Source: a bacterium
GTDB taxonomy: Bacteria > BMS3Abin14
DNA length: 11,437 nt
Reading direction: 5' to 3'
Assembly (NCBI GenBank): GCA_029210545.1
Contig: JARGFV010000085.1
Location: 1-11,437 of the forward strand
Positions 11,409 through 11,437 of this stretch are shown here, piece after piece. How positions within the stretch are numbered: position 1 is the stretch's first letter; every line of letters starts with the position of its first letter. The translations under genes were made by a program, and so were the position numbers. The notes under the pieces are model-generated. The model did no database searches. It was not told where the DNA came from and saw only the letters and a list, made by a program, of their open reading frames with translations.

Positions 11409-11437
11409 TTACAAATCAATGACTTACGGAGTGAGTC

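Larger units (their letters stand above)
10973..11437. other. Gene-free 465-base end region with repeats and a promoter
   Basis: I see no credible gene in this stretch up to the window edge. It contains the hydrolase ribosome site, a 31-bp stem-loop copy (11025-11055), an AT-rich segment (about 11080-11170), a very strong stem-loop (11199-11257) followed by heptanucleotide units, a near-consensus promoter (11301-11330) and a fourth copy of the two-hairpin element (11346-11408). A gene may begin beyond the edge. Confidence 0.6.

Overview
The window is GC-rich, with densely packed genes and very repeat-rich intergenic DNA. It has no rRNA, tRNA, CRISPR array or transposase. The gene set fits an anaerobic or facultatively anaerobic Gram-negative bacterium: NfnAB electron-bifurcating transhydrogenase, a long-chain polyprenyl diphosphate synthase for quinones, a DUF4388 (PatA-N-like) protein, and an exported ethylbenzene-dehydrogenase-type haem domain protein. 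A deltaproteobacterial (Desulfobacterota-like) lineage is the best guess. It rests on gene content and repeat style, not on a marker gene.

Layout. 156-1389 (minus): engB, a ribosome-assembly GTPase, followed 4 bases later by a small two-TM protein with a sensor-like periplasmic helical domain. 1390-1639: a short divergent promoter region. 1640-7569 (plus): six genes with gaps of 10 bases or less or with overlapping stop and start codons, so probably one operon: DUF4388 protein, exported EB_dh-like haem protein, nfnA, nfnB, polyprenyl diphosphate synthase (ispB-like), AMMECR1-family protein (amrA). It combines redox balancing (ferredoxin/NADH/NADPH), quinone tail synthesis and a putative periplasmic b-type cytochrome. 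7616-8116 (minus): a YacP-type NYN-domain RNase-like protein. 8590-9873 (plus): an exported, membrane-anchored protein with cytoplasmic TPRs. 10184-10972 (minus): a carbon-nitrogen hydrolase (nitrilase superfamily). The last 465 bases hold no gene.

The most unusual content is between the genes from 7568 onward. (1) A two-hairpin element of exactly 82 bp is repeated in tandem three times (9883-10128), with a fourth copy at 11346-11408; the stems differ between copies by compensatory changes. (2) Short arrays of degenerate 7-bp units occur at several places, and they run exactly up to the stop codon of amrA and to the stop and start codons of the NYN gene. (3) A 31-bp stem-loop family has two diverged copies (8488-8518 and 11025-11055). 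(4) Several other strong inverted repeats are present (8307-8369, 8388-8406, 8415-8459, 11199-11257). A near-consensus sigma-70 promoter (11301-11330) points into the solo copy of the two-hairpin element. No recognisable new multigene defence or metabolic system is visible; the repeat system is the best candidate for something undescribed.
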